From positions 5,992,501 to 6,056,500 of the forward strand of contig NZ_JACYGY010000001.1 in assembly GCF_015221875.1 (NCBI RefSeq): DNA of 64,000 nt, read 5' to 3'. The DNA is from Dyadobacter subterraneus. GTDB taxonomy: Bacteria > Bacteroidota > Bacteroidia > Cytophagales > Spirosomataceae. Made by a program: the position numbers and the translations under genes. Position 1 is the stretch's first letter. The number at the start of each line of letters is the position of its first letter. Positions 1-8,271 of the stretch are shown piece by piece. The notes below the pieces were generated by a model, which saw only the letters and a program-made list of their open reading frames with translations, was not told the origin of the DNA and made no database searches.

Positions 1-463
1 AATAATCCAGGCGATAGCGTTTCCATTCTTCCTGCACATGGTCCCTGAAATTTACGGCAGCAATCCAGCCGTCTTCGATGTCATCAAACCATTCAGCATA
101 ATAGTCGTCCTCACTGCCGTGAAAATTCAAAACATTTTCACCCAACAGAATAAACTGGTTAATTCCTTCATCGATCAGGGGCTCAACCACCTGCCGTTTC
201 AGATACATAATATCGTTGTGCAGGGCATCGTTCCATTCACCCATAAGCTCAATAATGGCAAAATGTTTGTTATAATCTGCGAAAAGAATTTTGACGTAAA
301 GTGTCTCCGAACCGATCTCATCCCAGAGCGGATGAATGTAATAACCATAAATCGCATTTTCGTAATAATCAAGATTGTAAGTCCTGCCATAAAACGGCGA
401 ACGGCGATCCCGACTGGCAACATAATGCTTCTCCCAATTATAATATGGCTCAATCTCCTGCAT
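1..463 (-). CDS. Conserved hypothetical protein, 3' end outside the window
   Basis: The reverse strand reads openly from an ATG at 463 to the window edge (154 codons), beginning MQEIEPYYNWEKHYVASRD. The protein is rich in aromatic and acidic residues, with no signal peptide or membrane segment, and contains stretches such as GSETLYVKILFADY and LGENVLNFHGSEDDYYAEWF. From memory, similar short proteins of unknown role are common in Cytophagales, but no function is known to me. The codon pattern and coherent composition show that this frame, not the overlapping open frames on either strand, is the real gene. The C-terminus lies beyond base 1. Confidence 0.8.
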   Translation of the reverse strand, partial: MQEIEPYYNWEKHYVASRDRRSPFYGRTYNLDYYENAIYGYYIHPLWDEIGSETLYVKILFADYNKHFAIIELMGEWNDALHNDIMYLKRQVVEPLIDEGINQFILLGENVLNFHGSEDDYYAEWFDDIEDGWIAAVNFRDHVQEEWKRYRLDY

Positions 464-712
464 ATTTTTAGTCGTTGATTAGTACCCGCAGATGATTTTA
501 GCTGCATGCTTAATTAACGTAAATTGGGGGTTTGGGGGTTCAGTTTTATTGGAAGACTTATGGGAGATAACGTAATTATATTTCTTAACTTCTAAAAGAA
601 ATTTATTGATTACAGTTAATTGAATAAAAAGTTAAACGGAATTTAAAGCCATATCTTAAAAAATAAGGTTTGGAATCAAGTGTATATCTTTAAAGTACCA
701 GTTCTACAATAA

Positions 713-825
713 TTAGCTCTTCTTCGCCATAAACTCTCCGGACGCAACACCGTTGAAGAAGCATACGCCGCTATTGAAAACCGCCTTACGGATGGAGAAG
801 TAGTGAAATTCAGGACAACTAAAAG
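713..825 (+). pseudogene. Possible remnant of an unidentified gene, start missing
   Basis: The frame reads LALLRHKLSGRNTVEEAYAA and then a charged run ending near VVKFRTTKSA, where it enters a terminator hairpin. It has the composition of a real protein tail, but there is no ATG, GTG or TTG before the upstream stop. It could be the C-terminal end of a deleted gene that kept its terminator. I do not recognise the family, and chance cannot be excluded for so short a stretch. Confidence 0.25.
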
Positions 826-857
826 TGCCTCTGGACTTAAATCCGAAGGCACTTTTT
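821..857 (+). terminator. Hairpin terminator with no intact gene upstream
   Basis: The arms AGTGCCTCTGGA and TCCGAAGGCACT pair at 10 of 12 positions around the loop CTTAAA and are followed by a run of five T. The shape is that of a Rho-independent terminator on the plus strand, matched by A residues for the minus strand. It fits the 3' end of the remnant at 713-825. Confidence 0.5.
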
Positions 858-998
858 GTATTCGCCTTCTACTGATACAGTTGCGTCAAAATTTTGCAGA
901 TTGTCAATTATTAGCTTAATAATTCGTTGAATATGCAGCAGGTCATTAATATATTTGCTATAATTAACAAATACCGGAACAAATAACAACTCAACACT

Positions 999-1418
999 AT
1001 GGATGCAATAGATTATTTACGTGAGGAGATAAAAACATACTTTCCGGAATCTTCTGAATTGCAACTTTCCGGTGAGTTTGCCCAGCGCCGACGATTTAAT
1101 TTTTACTTTAAAATAAAGGACAACTCCGCTTACCTGCTTTACTTAAACTGGGATGGAGAATATGACCAGTTTATTCTGAAATGTCTGGAATTTACCAACG
1201 CCGAAATTCTGGAAAAATTAATTGCCCAGTATCCCCTAAATGGCGCAAAAACTTTCAACCTCGGACAACCTTGTCTGGCAGTTTCATTTATATACCGCAG
1301 CGAAAACAGATTGGCAGTTCTGGATTTTAAAGGGCCGGTTGACGCAGAAATTCATTCCAGAGAAATTTCAGGAAATAAGTTAATGACGTGTGTTGATCCG
1401 GATTTGATTAAAAATTAA
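999..1418 (+). CDS. Hypothetical protein, 139 residues
   Basis: A soluble protein with no signal peptide, membrane segment or recognisable motif. It starts MDAIDYLREEIKTYFPESSE and has alternating hydrophobic and charged segments typical of a small alpha/beta fold. The ATG at 999 follows an AT-rich leader. It converges on the truncated DUF2071 gene with 27 bases between the stops, so it is probably a single-gene transcript. I do not recognise the family and assign no function. Confidence 0.6.
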   Translation: MDAIDYLREEIKTYFPESSELQLSGEFAQRRRFNFYFKIKDNSAYLLYLNWDGEYDQFILKCLEFTNAEILEKLIAQYPLNGAKTFNLGQPCLAVSFIYRSENRLAVLDFKGPVDAEIHSREISGNKLMTCVDPDLIKN

Positions 1419-1445
1419 ATGTGATTTTTAGAAAAGCATTTTTTA

Positions 1446-1775
1446 TTAAATCCGGTGTCTTTTCCATTTAACAGCAATGGAAGAACCTTCTGCTAACATA
1501 ACTGAATCGGGTTTTATGTCTTTCAAAAAATCGAAATCTTCTCCATACATCGCAGCAAAATTGCAGTTGATTTCATAGTTAATCACCTGATTTACATTCC
1601 ACCGGTCGTGCTGAATATTGTATTCTTCCGTTGCCTCACTATCAATTTTGGTATAACCGTAATAATGTTCAAAAATGAATTCTTCTATACTTCCAGCTTC
1701 CATAGGAATACTTGCCCGTGAAGCTTCCGTATAAATTGAATTCCATTCGCCATTAATCTTCCAATCAAATTTTAT
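1446..1775 (-). pseudogene. 5'-truncated DUF2071 (YqjF-like) gene
   Basis: The frame open from 1775 to the stop at 1446 carries the C-terminal part of a DUF2071/YqjF protein: the characteristic EFIFEHYYGYTK stretch, then RWNVNQVINYEINCNF and VMLAEGSSIAVKWKR. Family members are about 230-250 residues; only about 110 codons remain. Similarity (IKFDWKINGEWNSIYTEASR) runs upstream of the first ATG at 1703, up to a TAG at 1776-1778, so the ATG at 1703 is not the original start. The N-terminal half is missing, which makes this a remnant. A perfect 8-base hairpin lies 6 bases beyond the break point. The family's role is poorly known. Confidence 0.65.
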
Positions 1776-1784
1776 CTACCCCGT

Positions 1785-1804
1785 GGTCTGTGTCCTCACA
1801 GACC
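1785..1804. repeat. Short perfect palindrome next to the DUF2071 break point
   Basis: GGTCTGTG and CACAGACC form a perfect 8-base stem around the loop TCCT. It has no T-run on either side, so it does not look like a terminator. It may be a small dispersed intergenic repeat or the scar of a mobile repeat. Only one copy is present in this window. Confidence 0.5.
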
Positions 1805-1864
1805 CTTCAAATATCGGAGCCTAAGAAGCCCAGCAGTCCCCAAACCAAGCCCTTAAAACTTCAA

Positions 1865-1902
1865 CAAAAAAAGTGGATGCAAATCAAAGATTCACATCCA
1901 CT
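1865..1902 (-). terminator. Terminator of the tRNA-Arg gene
   Basis: Read on the minus strand, AGTGGATG and CATCCACT pair, with an inner AATC/GATT stem and a short loop, followed by a run of seven T. It lies just downstream of tRNA-Arg and is a good Rho-independent terminator. Confidence 0.75.
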
Positions 1903-1918
1903 CTAAAAAACAAACCTG

Positions 1919-1990
1919 TGACCGCGACGGGAATCGAACCCATATCTAGAGTTTAGGAAACTCCTATTCTATCCGTTGAACTACGCAGTC
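1919..1990 (-). tRNA. tRNA-Arg (anticodon CCT)
   Basis: On the minus strand the acceptor stem GACTGCG pairs with CGCGGTC, with discriminator base A. The D arm is GTTC/GAAT; the anticodon stem GGAGT/ACTCT encloses the loop TTCCTAA, giving anticodon CCT, which reads AGG (arginine). The T arm is ATGGG-TTCGATT-CCCGT. CCA is not encoded. All four stems fold, with only G-T wobbles. A terminator follows at 1865-1902. Confidence 0.95.
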
Positions 1991-2068
1991 AAAATAATTG
2001 GTATCCATATTCCTATGAATACCAATCGGGGTGCAAAATTGGAAAAATTCCGATTCAATTACAAGTGA

Positions 2069-3319
2069 TTATTCTTCTGATTGCACAGCAGAATATCCCA
2101 AATCAAGCCAGTTTGGATAAATTGCGAAGTGTTTTGATTTTACCGCAGCAAATAACGTGTTGCGTAGCTCTTCCATATTTTCTTTTTTGGCAGCAGAAAT
2201 AAATACGACCGAATCTGCTTTATGGGCCAGGTAGCTCTTTTTCAACTGATCCAAAACGCTTTCATTGGAAGCTTCTTCGGGAACAATATTTCCTTCATCA
2301 TCCCACTCCTCTGCTTTTGGAGCCGGTTTGTATAAATCTATTTTATTGAAAACAAGGATCGTCTGCTTATCCGCCGCTCCGATTTCCACCAGAGTATTGT
2401 TAACAACTTCCAGATGCTCTTCATAAGATTCATGGGAAATATCAACCACGTGTACCAAAATGTCAGCCTCACGCACTTCATCCAGAGTGGATTTAAAAGA
2501 TTCGATCAGCGTAGTTGGCAACTTCCGTATAAAACCAACGGTATCAGTCAATAGGAATGGAATATTTTCCATATTCACTTTCCGAACCGTAGAATCTACG
2601 GTGGCAAAAAGCTTGTTTTCAGCAAAAATATCGGATTTTGAAAGTGCCTGCATCAGCGTTGATTTCCCAACGTTGGTATATCCGACAATCGCAACACGTA
2701 CCAGACGGTCACGTTCCTTGCGTCTTGTCATGCTCTGACGATCTACTTTTTCAAGTTTTTCCTGCAAAAACGCAATCCTGTCTTTTACAATACGTCTATC
2801 CGTTTCAAGTTCCGTTTCCCCGGGACCGCGCATACCTACGCCCGCCCCTGACTGACGACTTAAGTGGGTCCAAAGTCTGGTCAGTCGTGGATACATATAT
2901 TGGTACTGCGCCAGCTCAACCTGTAATTTGGATTGTGCCGTTTTAGCACGCATCGCGAAAATATCAAGGATCAGCAGACTCCTGTCAAGTACTTTTATAT
3001 CTTTAAAAACAACTTCAAGGTTACGCACCTGCGAAGGCGAAAGATCATCATCAAAAATGATCATGTCCACAGGATTGGCGGTCACGAAAGTATTTATTTC
3101 TTCAAGCTTTCCTTTTCCAACATAAGTCTTGATATCAGCACGTTCCAGATTCTGAGTGAATTTGTGCAGGGTTTTAACACCAAGCGTCGCAGCCAGAAAA
3201 TCCAGCTCTTCAAGGTATTCTTTTGTTTTTGCACTGGTTTGTTTTTGTGTACTTACAGCTACCAGCACAGCTGTTTCCTGCTCAACGGCAGTAGAAAATA
3301 ACTTACTTTTATCAATCAT
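2069..3319 (-). CDS. hflX: GTPase HflX
   Basis: HflX is a ribosome-associated GTPase of the Obg/HflX class that binds the 50S subunit and splits or rescues stalled ribosomes under stress. The 416-residue protein has the N-terminal nucleotide-binding-like domain (to about 150), the family signature MRGPGETE at 163-170, then the G domain with G1 GYTNVGKS (213-220), G3 DTVG (259-262) and G4 NKID (325-328). The length is normal for bacterial HflX; a charged insertion rich in E, D and P follows the NKID motif. The ATG at 3319 is the first in frame. It lies alone between tRNA-Arg and a divergent transporter gene. Confidence 0.96.
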   Translation of the reverse strand: MIDKSKLFSTAVEQETAVLVAVSTQKQTSAKTKEYLEELDFLAATLGVKTLHKFTQNLERADIKTYVGKGKLEEINTFVTANPVDMIIFDDDLSPSQVRNLEVVFKDIKVLDRSLLILDIFAMRAKTAQSKLQVELAQYQYMYPRLTRLWTHLSRQSGAGVGMRGPGETELETDRRIVKDRIAFLQEKLEKVDRQSMTRRKERDRLVRVAIVGYTNVGKSTLMQALSKSDIFAENKLFATVDSTVRKVNMENIPFLLTDTVGFIRKLPTTLIESFKSTLDEVREADILVHVVDISHESYEEHLEVVNNTLVEIGAADKQTILVFNKIDLYKPAPKAEEWDDEGNIVPEEASNESVLDQLKKSYLAHKADSVVFISAAKKENMEELRNTLFAAVKSKHFAIYPNWLDLGYSAVQSEE

Positions 3320-3486
3320 TCAGGATACATTTTTTTCAGGCTTTCACACATTCCTGAGCTGACCCAGTGGCAAAAGCATCCCTTTTTTAACAGAAAGGGT
3401 AAATTAAGAACGGATTATAAACCTCAAAAGTTCAGGCTCAAACGGCATGAAGTTACGACTTAGACAAATAGTATTCCAGTTTTTTA

Positions 3487-3519
3487 TTTGAATATTAAAA
3501 AAACAGTTTTGTATCTTTG
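3487..3519 (+). promoter_or_regulatory. Bacteroidota-type promoter for the MATE gene
   Basis: TTTG at 3487-3490 is followed after 21 bases by TATCTTTG at 3512-3519, a full match to the Bacteroidota -33/-7 consensus (TTTG and TAnnTTTG). Transcription would start near 3526, leaving a long leader before the ATG at 3665. Confidence 0.6.
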
Positions 3520-3609
3520 CCAAAATCGCTCTAAGCCTATGTTGGTGTTCATCCTCGGTTAATTTTTAGCCACTCCGTCTTTACATATCCTTTCACAGGA
3601 TTTTCCATA

Positions 3610-3628
3610 CTGCGTTTCTGAAACGCAG
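3610..3628. promoter_or_regulatory. 19-base perfect dyad in the MATE leader
   Basis: CTGCGTTTC and GAAACGCAG are perfect inverted repeats separated by one T, 37 bases before the start codon. The almost absent loop favours a protein-binding site (for example a small dimeric repressor) over an RNA hairpin. It sits downstream of the predicted promoter, a usual place for a repressor site. No regulator gene adjoins it. Confidence 0.45.
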
Positions 3629-3664
3629 ATATTCTATTATTAATCAGAATTTTACTTTTTATAC

Positions 3665-5050
3665 ATGAAAAAGTGGTTTCAACTGCTTCGTCAGGCTTTA
3701 AGCGGGTCCGAAGAAAGTTTTACTGATGGCAGCATCAACCGGGCAATTTTCCTTCTTTCCGTTCCCATGATCATGGAAATGGTCATGGAATCTCTTTTTG
3801 CCGTTGTTGATATATTTTTTGTTTCCAAAGTTAGTATAGAGGCGGTTGCAACTGTCGGACTTACCGAATCGGTTATTACGCTGGTTTATTCCGTAGCGAT
3901 TGGGTTAAGCACAGCCGCAACCGCAACCATTGCCAGACGTATAGGCGAAGAGAACATGGCGCAGGCACGGGTAGCAATCGGACAGGTTATTTTAATTTCA
4001 CTTGCCATTTCCTTACCCATCGCTGTTGCAGGTTTTGTCTTTGCAGGTGATGTATTAAGTACAATGGGGGCAGATCCCAATGTTATCAAAACCGGAACCG
4101 TTTTTGCTCAAATCCAGTTTCTGAGCGCCCCGGTTGTGATTTTACTGTATTCATTAAGTGGTGCTTTACGTGGTGCCGGTGCAGCGGCGACAGCCATGCG
4201 ATCACTGATTATAGCAAATTGTTTAAATATGATCCTGGGTCCAACGCTGATTTTTGGCTTTGGCATTATTCCTGCTTTTGGGGTCACCGGGGCAGCTATT
4301 GCGACTGCTTTAGGCCGCTCCATTGGTGTTGGTTATCAATTATATTCATTAACACGTGTTAATAAAGCTTTGGCGTTTGTCTGGGCCGATTTGAAACCGC
4401 ACAAAGAAACGATTGTCAGCATGCTAAAAGTTGCCGCTGGCGGAACGGGGCAGTTTTTAGTCTCTTCCGCAAGCTGGATTTTCCTTACCAGAATTCTGGC
4501 AGAATTTGGCAGTGATGTTGTTGCCGGTTATACCATTGCGATTCGTGTAATCATGTTTACGCTTTTACCAGCCTGGGGTTTGGCAAATGCAGCGGCAACT
4601 TTGGTCGGACAAAACCTGGGTGCGGGAAAACCGGAACGTGCAGAAATCTCGGTATGGAAATGCGCCTCATACAATTTGTTTTTCCTGCTCGGACTTTCCA
4701 TTTTAATGTTTGCGGGAGCAGAAAGCATTATTGGCTGGTTCAGTCCGAATATTGAAGTCATTCATACCGGGAAACTGGCCTTGCGCGTTTTGTGTCTCGG
4801 TTATGGATTTTATGCTTACAGTATGGTAGTAATCCAATCGCTAAATGGTGCAGGTGATACAAAAACGCCAACCGTTTTAAATTTAATTTGTTTCTGGTTA
4901 CTCGAAATCCCGTTGGCTTATGTGTTGGCAATATTTTTCGCACTTGGCCCAATTGGTGTTTTTATTTCAGTACCCGTTGCTGAATCAATTTTGGCATTGC
5001 TGGGCATATGGCGATTTAGAATGGGAAAATGGAAAACGGTGAAGGTTTAG
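3665..5050 (+). CDS. MATE family efflux transporter
   Basis: An inner-membrane multidrug or toxin exporter of the MATE family, which expels organic cations in exchange for Na+ or H+. The 461-residue protein has about twelve hydrophobic segments in two six-helix halves; the first starts at about residue 27 (FLLSVPMIMEMVMESLFAVV). MATE-like features are the VPMI opening, the GLTESV segment and the GAGDTKTP motif late in the second half, matching the repeat GALRGAGAAATAM in the first. Length is usual for the family. It is transcribed alone from its own promoter, with a dyad in the leader that suggests control by a repressor. Substrate cannot be told. Confidence 0.9.
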   Translation: MKKWFQLLRQALSGSEESFTDGSINRAIFLLSVPMIMEMVMESLFAVVDIFFVSKVSIEAVATVGLTESVITLVYSVAIGLSTAATATIARRIGEENMAQARVAIGQVILISLAISLPIAVAGFVFAGDVLSTMGADPNVIKTGTVFAQIQFLSAPVVILLYSLSGALRGAGAAATAMRSLIIANCLNMILGPTLIFGFGIIPAFGVTGAAIATALGRSIGVGYQLYSLTRVNKALAFVWADLKPHKETIVSMLKVAAGGTGQFLVSSASWIFLTRILAEFGSDVVAGYTIAIRVIMFTLLPAWGLANAAATLVGQNLGAGKPERAEISVWKCASYNLFFLLGLSILMFAGAESIIGWFSPNIEVIHTGKLALRVLCLGYGFYAYSMVVIQSLNGAGDTKTPTVLNLICFWLLEIPLAYVLAIFFALGPIGVFISVPVAESILALLGIWRFRMGKWKTVKV

Positions 5051-5054
5051 CGGT

Positions 5055-5170
5055 CGGCAGTCGGCTTTCGGCTTTCAGATGATGGAATTGAACAAAGTTG
5101 TTACTCATTCAGTTGAATGTCTGAACTGGTATAAACATCAGAATCTAATAAGCTGAAAAGCCGACTGCCG
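5055..5170. repeat. Long inverted repeat between MATE and crp-like genes
   Basis: The stretch 5055-5078 and its near reverse complement at 5153-5170 pair over 18 bases, apart from six extra bases in the left arm (the GGCTTTC unit is doubled there). They are separated by about 74 bases. The arms start right after the MATE stop codon. They could form a long-range hairpin in the RNA or be a remnant of an intergenic repeat. Confidence 0.5.
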
Positions 5171-5190
5171 AAGTTAAAATTATCATCCTT

Positions 5191-5838
5191 ATGTCCACTG
5201 ACTCTTTAAAGATTCGTCAATATATCGAAATTCATTTCTCCTTTTTTGAAACAGCTTTAAAGGAAAAAATAGAAGAAGTTGCTATTCTGAAACATTTTCC
5301 GGCAGGAGAATTGATCATGCGTCAGGGACAATATTTTAAACATACCGTACTGATCGCAGAAGGTCTTATCAAACTGTACCGTGAAGGCCACGACGGTGAA
5401 GAAGCTTTCATCTATCATTTAAATCCAGGGCAAGCCTGCGCTTTATCCATTATATGTGCCGCCAAACAGGAAACCAGCCAAGTCCTCGGCAAAGCGGTTG
5501 AAAATACTGTGGCTATTTTAATACCGGTTCCCGTCATCGACGAACTGATGAAAAATTATAAAAGCTGGTATTATTTTGTTTTGGAAAATTACCGGGAACG
5601 TTTTGATGAATTACTGCTTTTGCTGGACCATGTTATATTCAAAGGAATGGATGAGCGCCTGGAATTTTATCTTCAAAATCAGGTTAAACAAAAGGGGAGC
5701 AATGAGCTTACTGTCACGCATCAGGAAATCGCACTGGATTTAAATTCTTCACGTGAGGTTATTTCCCGTCTGTTAAAGAAAATGGAAATGGATAAGAAAG
5801 TCAGGCTCAACAGAAATTCTATTGAATGGTTAAATTAA
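5191..5838 (+). CDS. Crp/Fnr family transcriptional regulator
   Basis: A one-component regulator with an N-terminal cyclic-nucleotide-binding-like barrel (about 20-140, with LIMRQGQYFKHTVLIAEG) and a C-terminal winged helix (about 150-215) whose recognition helix lies in LNSSREVISRLLKKME. The 215 residues are the normal family length. No cysteine cluster for an iron-sulfur centre is seen; single cysteines near 92 and 98 could be redox-sensitive. It lies directly upstream of the sulfur genes, and an 18-base dyad follows its stop codon, so it probably controls that cluster in response to a sulfur or redox signal (inference). Confidence 0.88.
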   Translation: MSTDSLKIRQYIEIHFSFFETALKEKIEEVAILKHFPAGELIMRQGQYFKHTVLIAEGLIKLYREGHDGEEAFIYHLNPGQACALSIICAAKQETSQVLGKAVENTVAILIPVPVIDELMKNYKSWYYFVLENYRERFDELLLLLDHVIFKGMDERLEFYLQNQVKQKGSNELTVTHQEIALDLNSSREVISRLLKKMEMDKKVRLNRNSIEWLN

Positions 5839-5842
5839 TTTC

Positions 5843-5860
5843 TGACAGTGATAATTGTCA
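5843..5860 (+). promoter_or_regulatory. Candidate Crp/Fnr-type operator before the exporter gene
   Basis: TGACA and TGTCA are inverted repeats with an 8-base centre, an 18-base dyad of a size fitting a Crp/Fnr dimer. It sits between the regulator gene and the TauE/SafE start at 5913. The half-sites differ from both the E. coli CRP and FNR consensus, as would be expected for a distant family member. Confidence 0.4.
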
Positions 5861-5912
5861 CAGACTTGCTTTTTTTTTCTGTCGAAATTTGTCAAAATCA
5901 GTAGAAATAAAA

Positions 5913-6716
5913 ATGGAGATTGTTGGCTATCTGGCATCTATACTTGCAGGCTTATCGTTAGGATTAATCGGAGGAGGCGGATCTATTCTGACCGTTCCGA
6001 TTTTGGTTTATTTATTTTCTGTCAGTCCGGTAAATGCCACCGAATATTCACTGTTTATTGTTGGAATTACCAGTCTGATCGGCGTAATTCCTTTATATCG
6101 GGAAAAATCCATCGATTTCAGTATGGCGGTAAGATTTGGAATTCCTTCTGCGCTGGCTGTCATATTTGCCAGAAAAGTAATTCTTCCGGCCATTCCCGAA
6201 GAAATTATTTTATTCGATTCTGTCATTATTCTGAGACGATTACTAATCATGCTTTTCTTTGCCATGGTTATGATCGCAGCATCTCTGTTTATGATTTTCA
6301 GAAAAGAAAAAAGTGAAACAGAACTGATAAATAAAGTCAAAAACAGTTTAGGATTGATTTTAGCCGAATCAATTTCTGTTGGCACAATCTCAGGAATTTC
6401 CGGAGCTGGCGGTGGTTTTCTTATTATTCCACTTCTGACTATTTTAAACAAAGTCCCGATGAAAAAAGCCATTGGGACTTCACTGCTTATCATTGGCGTA
6501 CAGTCAATGATTGGTTTTTTCGCCGGCTTACCTGCTGCAAATCCGGATTGGGATTTGTTGTTAAAAATTACCACCTTATCAGTATCAGGCTTTTTTACCG
6601 GAAATTATTTATCTGTAAAGTTCTCAGCCAGGACACTTCGGAACACCTTTGGCTGGTTCGTTCTGTGCATTGGAATTTATATTATCCTGAAAGAGTTACA
6701 TTTTCTAATGTGGTAG
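5913..6716 (+). CDS. Sulfite exporter TauE/SafE family protein
   Basis: A membrane protein of about eight helices, in the family that exports sulfite, sulfoacetate or related anions. The two glycine-rich repeats expected for the family are visible: GLSLGLIGGGGSILTVPIL near the N-terminus and ISGISGAGGGFLIIPLLTI in the second half. I chose the ATG at 5913, giving 267 residues and a first membrane segment right at the N-terminus; an earlier in-frame ATG at 5826 would overlap the regulator gene and add a polar, unlikely leader. It lies in the sulfur cluster between the regulator and the persulfide dioxygenase, so it likely removes the sulfite or thiosulfate made there. Confidence 0.85.
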   Translation: MEIVGYLASILAGLSLGLIGGGGSILTVPILVYLFSVSPVNATEYSLFIVGITSLIGVIPLYREKSIDFSMAVRFGIPSALAVIFARKVILPAIPEEIILFDSVIILRRLLIMLFFAMVMIAASLFMIFRKEKSETELINKVKNSLGLILAESISVGTISGISGAGGGFLIIPLLTILNKVPMKKAIGTSLLIIGVQSMIGFFAGLPAANPDWDLLLKITTLSVSGFFTGNYLSVKFSARTLRNTFGWFVLCIGIYIILKELHFLMW

Positions 6717-6845
6717 GTTTTCGGATTTCCAGTTTCATGATGACAAATATCATCCACTCTTATCAACTTTTATTCGAAATTTGAGTATTGGTTAAATATA
6801 ACCTTTCGGAATTTCTCTTCGGGACTTTCCAAAAACAAAGCAATT

Positions 6846-8231
6846 ATGATGAAAATCGAACAGATATATACCGGCTGTTTAGCTCAGGGAGCTTATTTTA
6901 TTTCTTCCAACGGTGAGGCGGCAGTCATTGATCCATTGCGTGAAGTAGCGCCTTATATCGAAAAAGCTGTCAAAGCAAACGTGAAAATCAAATACGTTTT
7001 TGAAACCCATTTTCACGCGGATTTCGTTTCCGGACATATTGATCTGGCAGAAAAAACGGGAGCAGAAATTGTTTACGGACCAAAAGCAAATACCGGTTTT
7101 AAAGCACATATCGCAAAAGATGGCGAAATCTTCAAATTGGGCGATATCACAATAAAAGTTTTGCACACGCCCGGACATACGATGGAATCTTCCTGTTATC
7201 TGTTGTCTGATCAAAACGGAAAAGAAATCGCGCTTTTCAGTGGCGACACCCTTTTTATAGGTGATGTGGGCAGACCGGATCTTGCGCAAAACGGAGAAAT
7301 AACCCAGGACGATCTGGCTGGAATTTTGTTTGACAGTTTGCGTACAAAAATCATGACTTTGCCTGATGATATTACCGTGTATCCGGCTCACGGCGCAGGT
7401 TCTGCTTGCGGAAAAAGCATGAGCAAGGAAACCAGTGATTCTTTGGGCAATCAAAAAAGATTCAACTATGCGCTTCGTGCGGATATGACGAAGGAGGAAT
7501 TTATTAAAGAAGTAACAGCAGGATTAACCGAACCTCCTCAATATTTTCCTGAAAATGTGAAAATGAACCGCGACGGTTACGAAAGTATAGATGATGTTTT
7601 GGAACGAGGTGATCACGCATTATCTCCGGATTCGTTTGAAACAAAAGCAAATCAAACCAGTGCTTTGATTTTAGATACCCGAAAACCGGAAGATTTTGCC
7701 AAAGGTTTTATTCCAAATTCCATTAATATCGGCATCGACGGCGGATTTGCTCCCTGGGTTGGTGCGCTTATTCCGGATTTGAAACAAACCATATTATTGG
7801 TAACCGATCCGGGACGGGAAGAAGAAGTAGTAACACGCCTGGCACGTGTTGGTTATGACTATGCCATCGGGTATTTAAAAGGTGGATTTAATGTCTGGAA
7901 AAAATCAGTAAAAGAAGTGGATACGGTAATTTCTCTGCCAGCCCAGGAATTTGCAGATCGTTATAATGAAGGAGGAATTAAAGTTATCGACGTAAGAAAA
8001 CCGGATGAATTTGAAGCCGGACATGTGGATGGCGCAGAAAATATTCCTTTGGATACGATCAATGAAGGTATGGGGAACTTATCAAAAAATGAAACACTTT
8101 ATGTGCATTGTGCCGGCGGTTACCGTTCAATGATTGCAGCTTCTATTTTAAAATCGAGAGGGTTTGATCATGTGGTGAATATTGAAGGCGGTTTTGGAGC
8201 GATTCAGAAGACGGAAGTGGTTTTGAATTAA
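6846..8231 (+). CDS. Persulfide dioxygenase-rhodanese fusion (CstB-like)
   Basis: A 461-residue cytoplasmic protein. Residues 1-250 are a metallo-beta-lactamase fold of the persulfide dioxygenase/glyoxalase II group with metal ligands in THFHAD (54-59), H64, H111 in TPGHT, D134 in SGDTLF and H182. Then come two rhodanese domains: the first (about 270-355) lacks a catalytic cysteine, the second (about 365-460) keeps it as C422 in HCAGGYRS. This order matches CstB of Staphylococcus, which oxidises persulfides and forms thiosulfate. The start is one of two adjacent ATGs (6846 or 6849). The exporter upstream and YeeE-type transporters downstream support a sulfide or persulfide detoxification role. 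Confidence 0.9.
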   Translation: MMKIEQIYTGCLAQGAYFISSNGEAAVIDPLREVAPYIEKAVKANVKIKYVFETHFHADFVSGHIDLAEKTGAEIVYGPKANTGFKAHIAKDGEIFKLGDITIKVLHTPGHTMESSCYLLSDQNGKEIALFSGDTLFIGDVGRPDLAQNGEITQDDLAGILFDSLRTKIMTLPDDITVYPAHGAGSACGKSMSKETSDSLGNQKRFNYALRADMTKEEFIKEVTAGLTEPPQYFPENVKMNRDGYESIDDVLERGDHALSPDSFETKANQTSALILDTRKPEDFAKGFIPNSINIGIDGGFAPWVGALIPDLKQTILLVTDPGREEEVVTRLARVGYDYAIGYLKGGFNVWKKSVKEVDTVISLPAQEFADRYNEGGIKVIDVRKPDEFEAGHVDGAENIPLDTINEGMGNLSKNETLYVHCAGGYRSMIAASILKSRGFDHVVNIEGGFGAIQKTEVVLN

Positions 8232-8271
8232 TTTTGAACATTATTAAGTTTCAACAAATTCATCGCCAGAG

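Larger units (their letters stand above)
464..998. other. Intergenic region with a gene remnant
   Basis: This stretch of 535 bases holds no intact gene. Between about 713 and 919 one plus-strand frame is open (LLRHKLSGRNTVEEAYAAIE and onward) and looks protein-like up to about 825, but it has no start codon and is closed upstream by TAA at 710. A terminator-like hairpin lies inside its 3' part at 821-855. The rest is AT-rich and shows nothing further that I can name. Confidence 0.4.
3320..3664. other. Divergent intergenic region between hflX and the MATE gene
   Basis: These 345 bases contain a good promoter for the MATE gene (3487-3519), about 140 bases of untranslated leader and a perfect 19-base dyad (3610-3628). 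I see no gene here. The hflX promoter should lie in the left part but has no clear match to the consensus. Confidence 0.5.

Noticed and set aside
38..478. Open frames on both strands over the left edge (plus 38-478, minus 199-507)
   Set aside because: The minus-strand frame starting at 463 has far more protein-like content and runs off the window; the others are shadows with unlikely composition.
5826..5912. Earlier start for the TauE/SafE gene
   Set aside because: It would overlap the regulator gene and cover the operator-like dyad; the added residues are polar and unlike the family.
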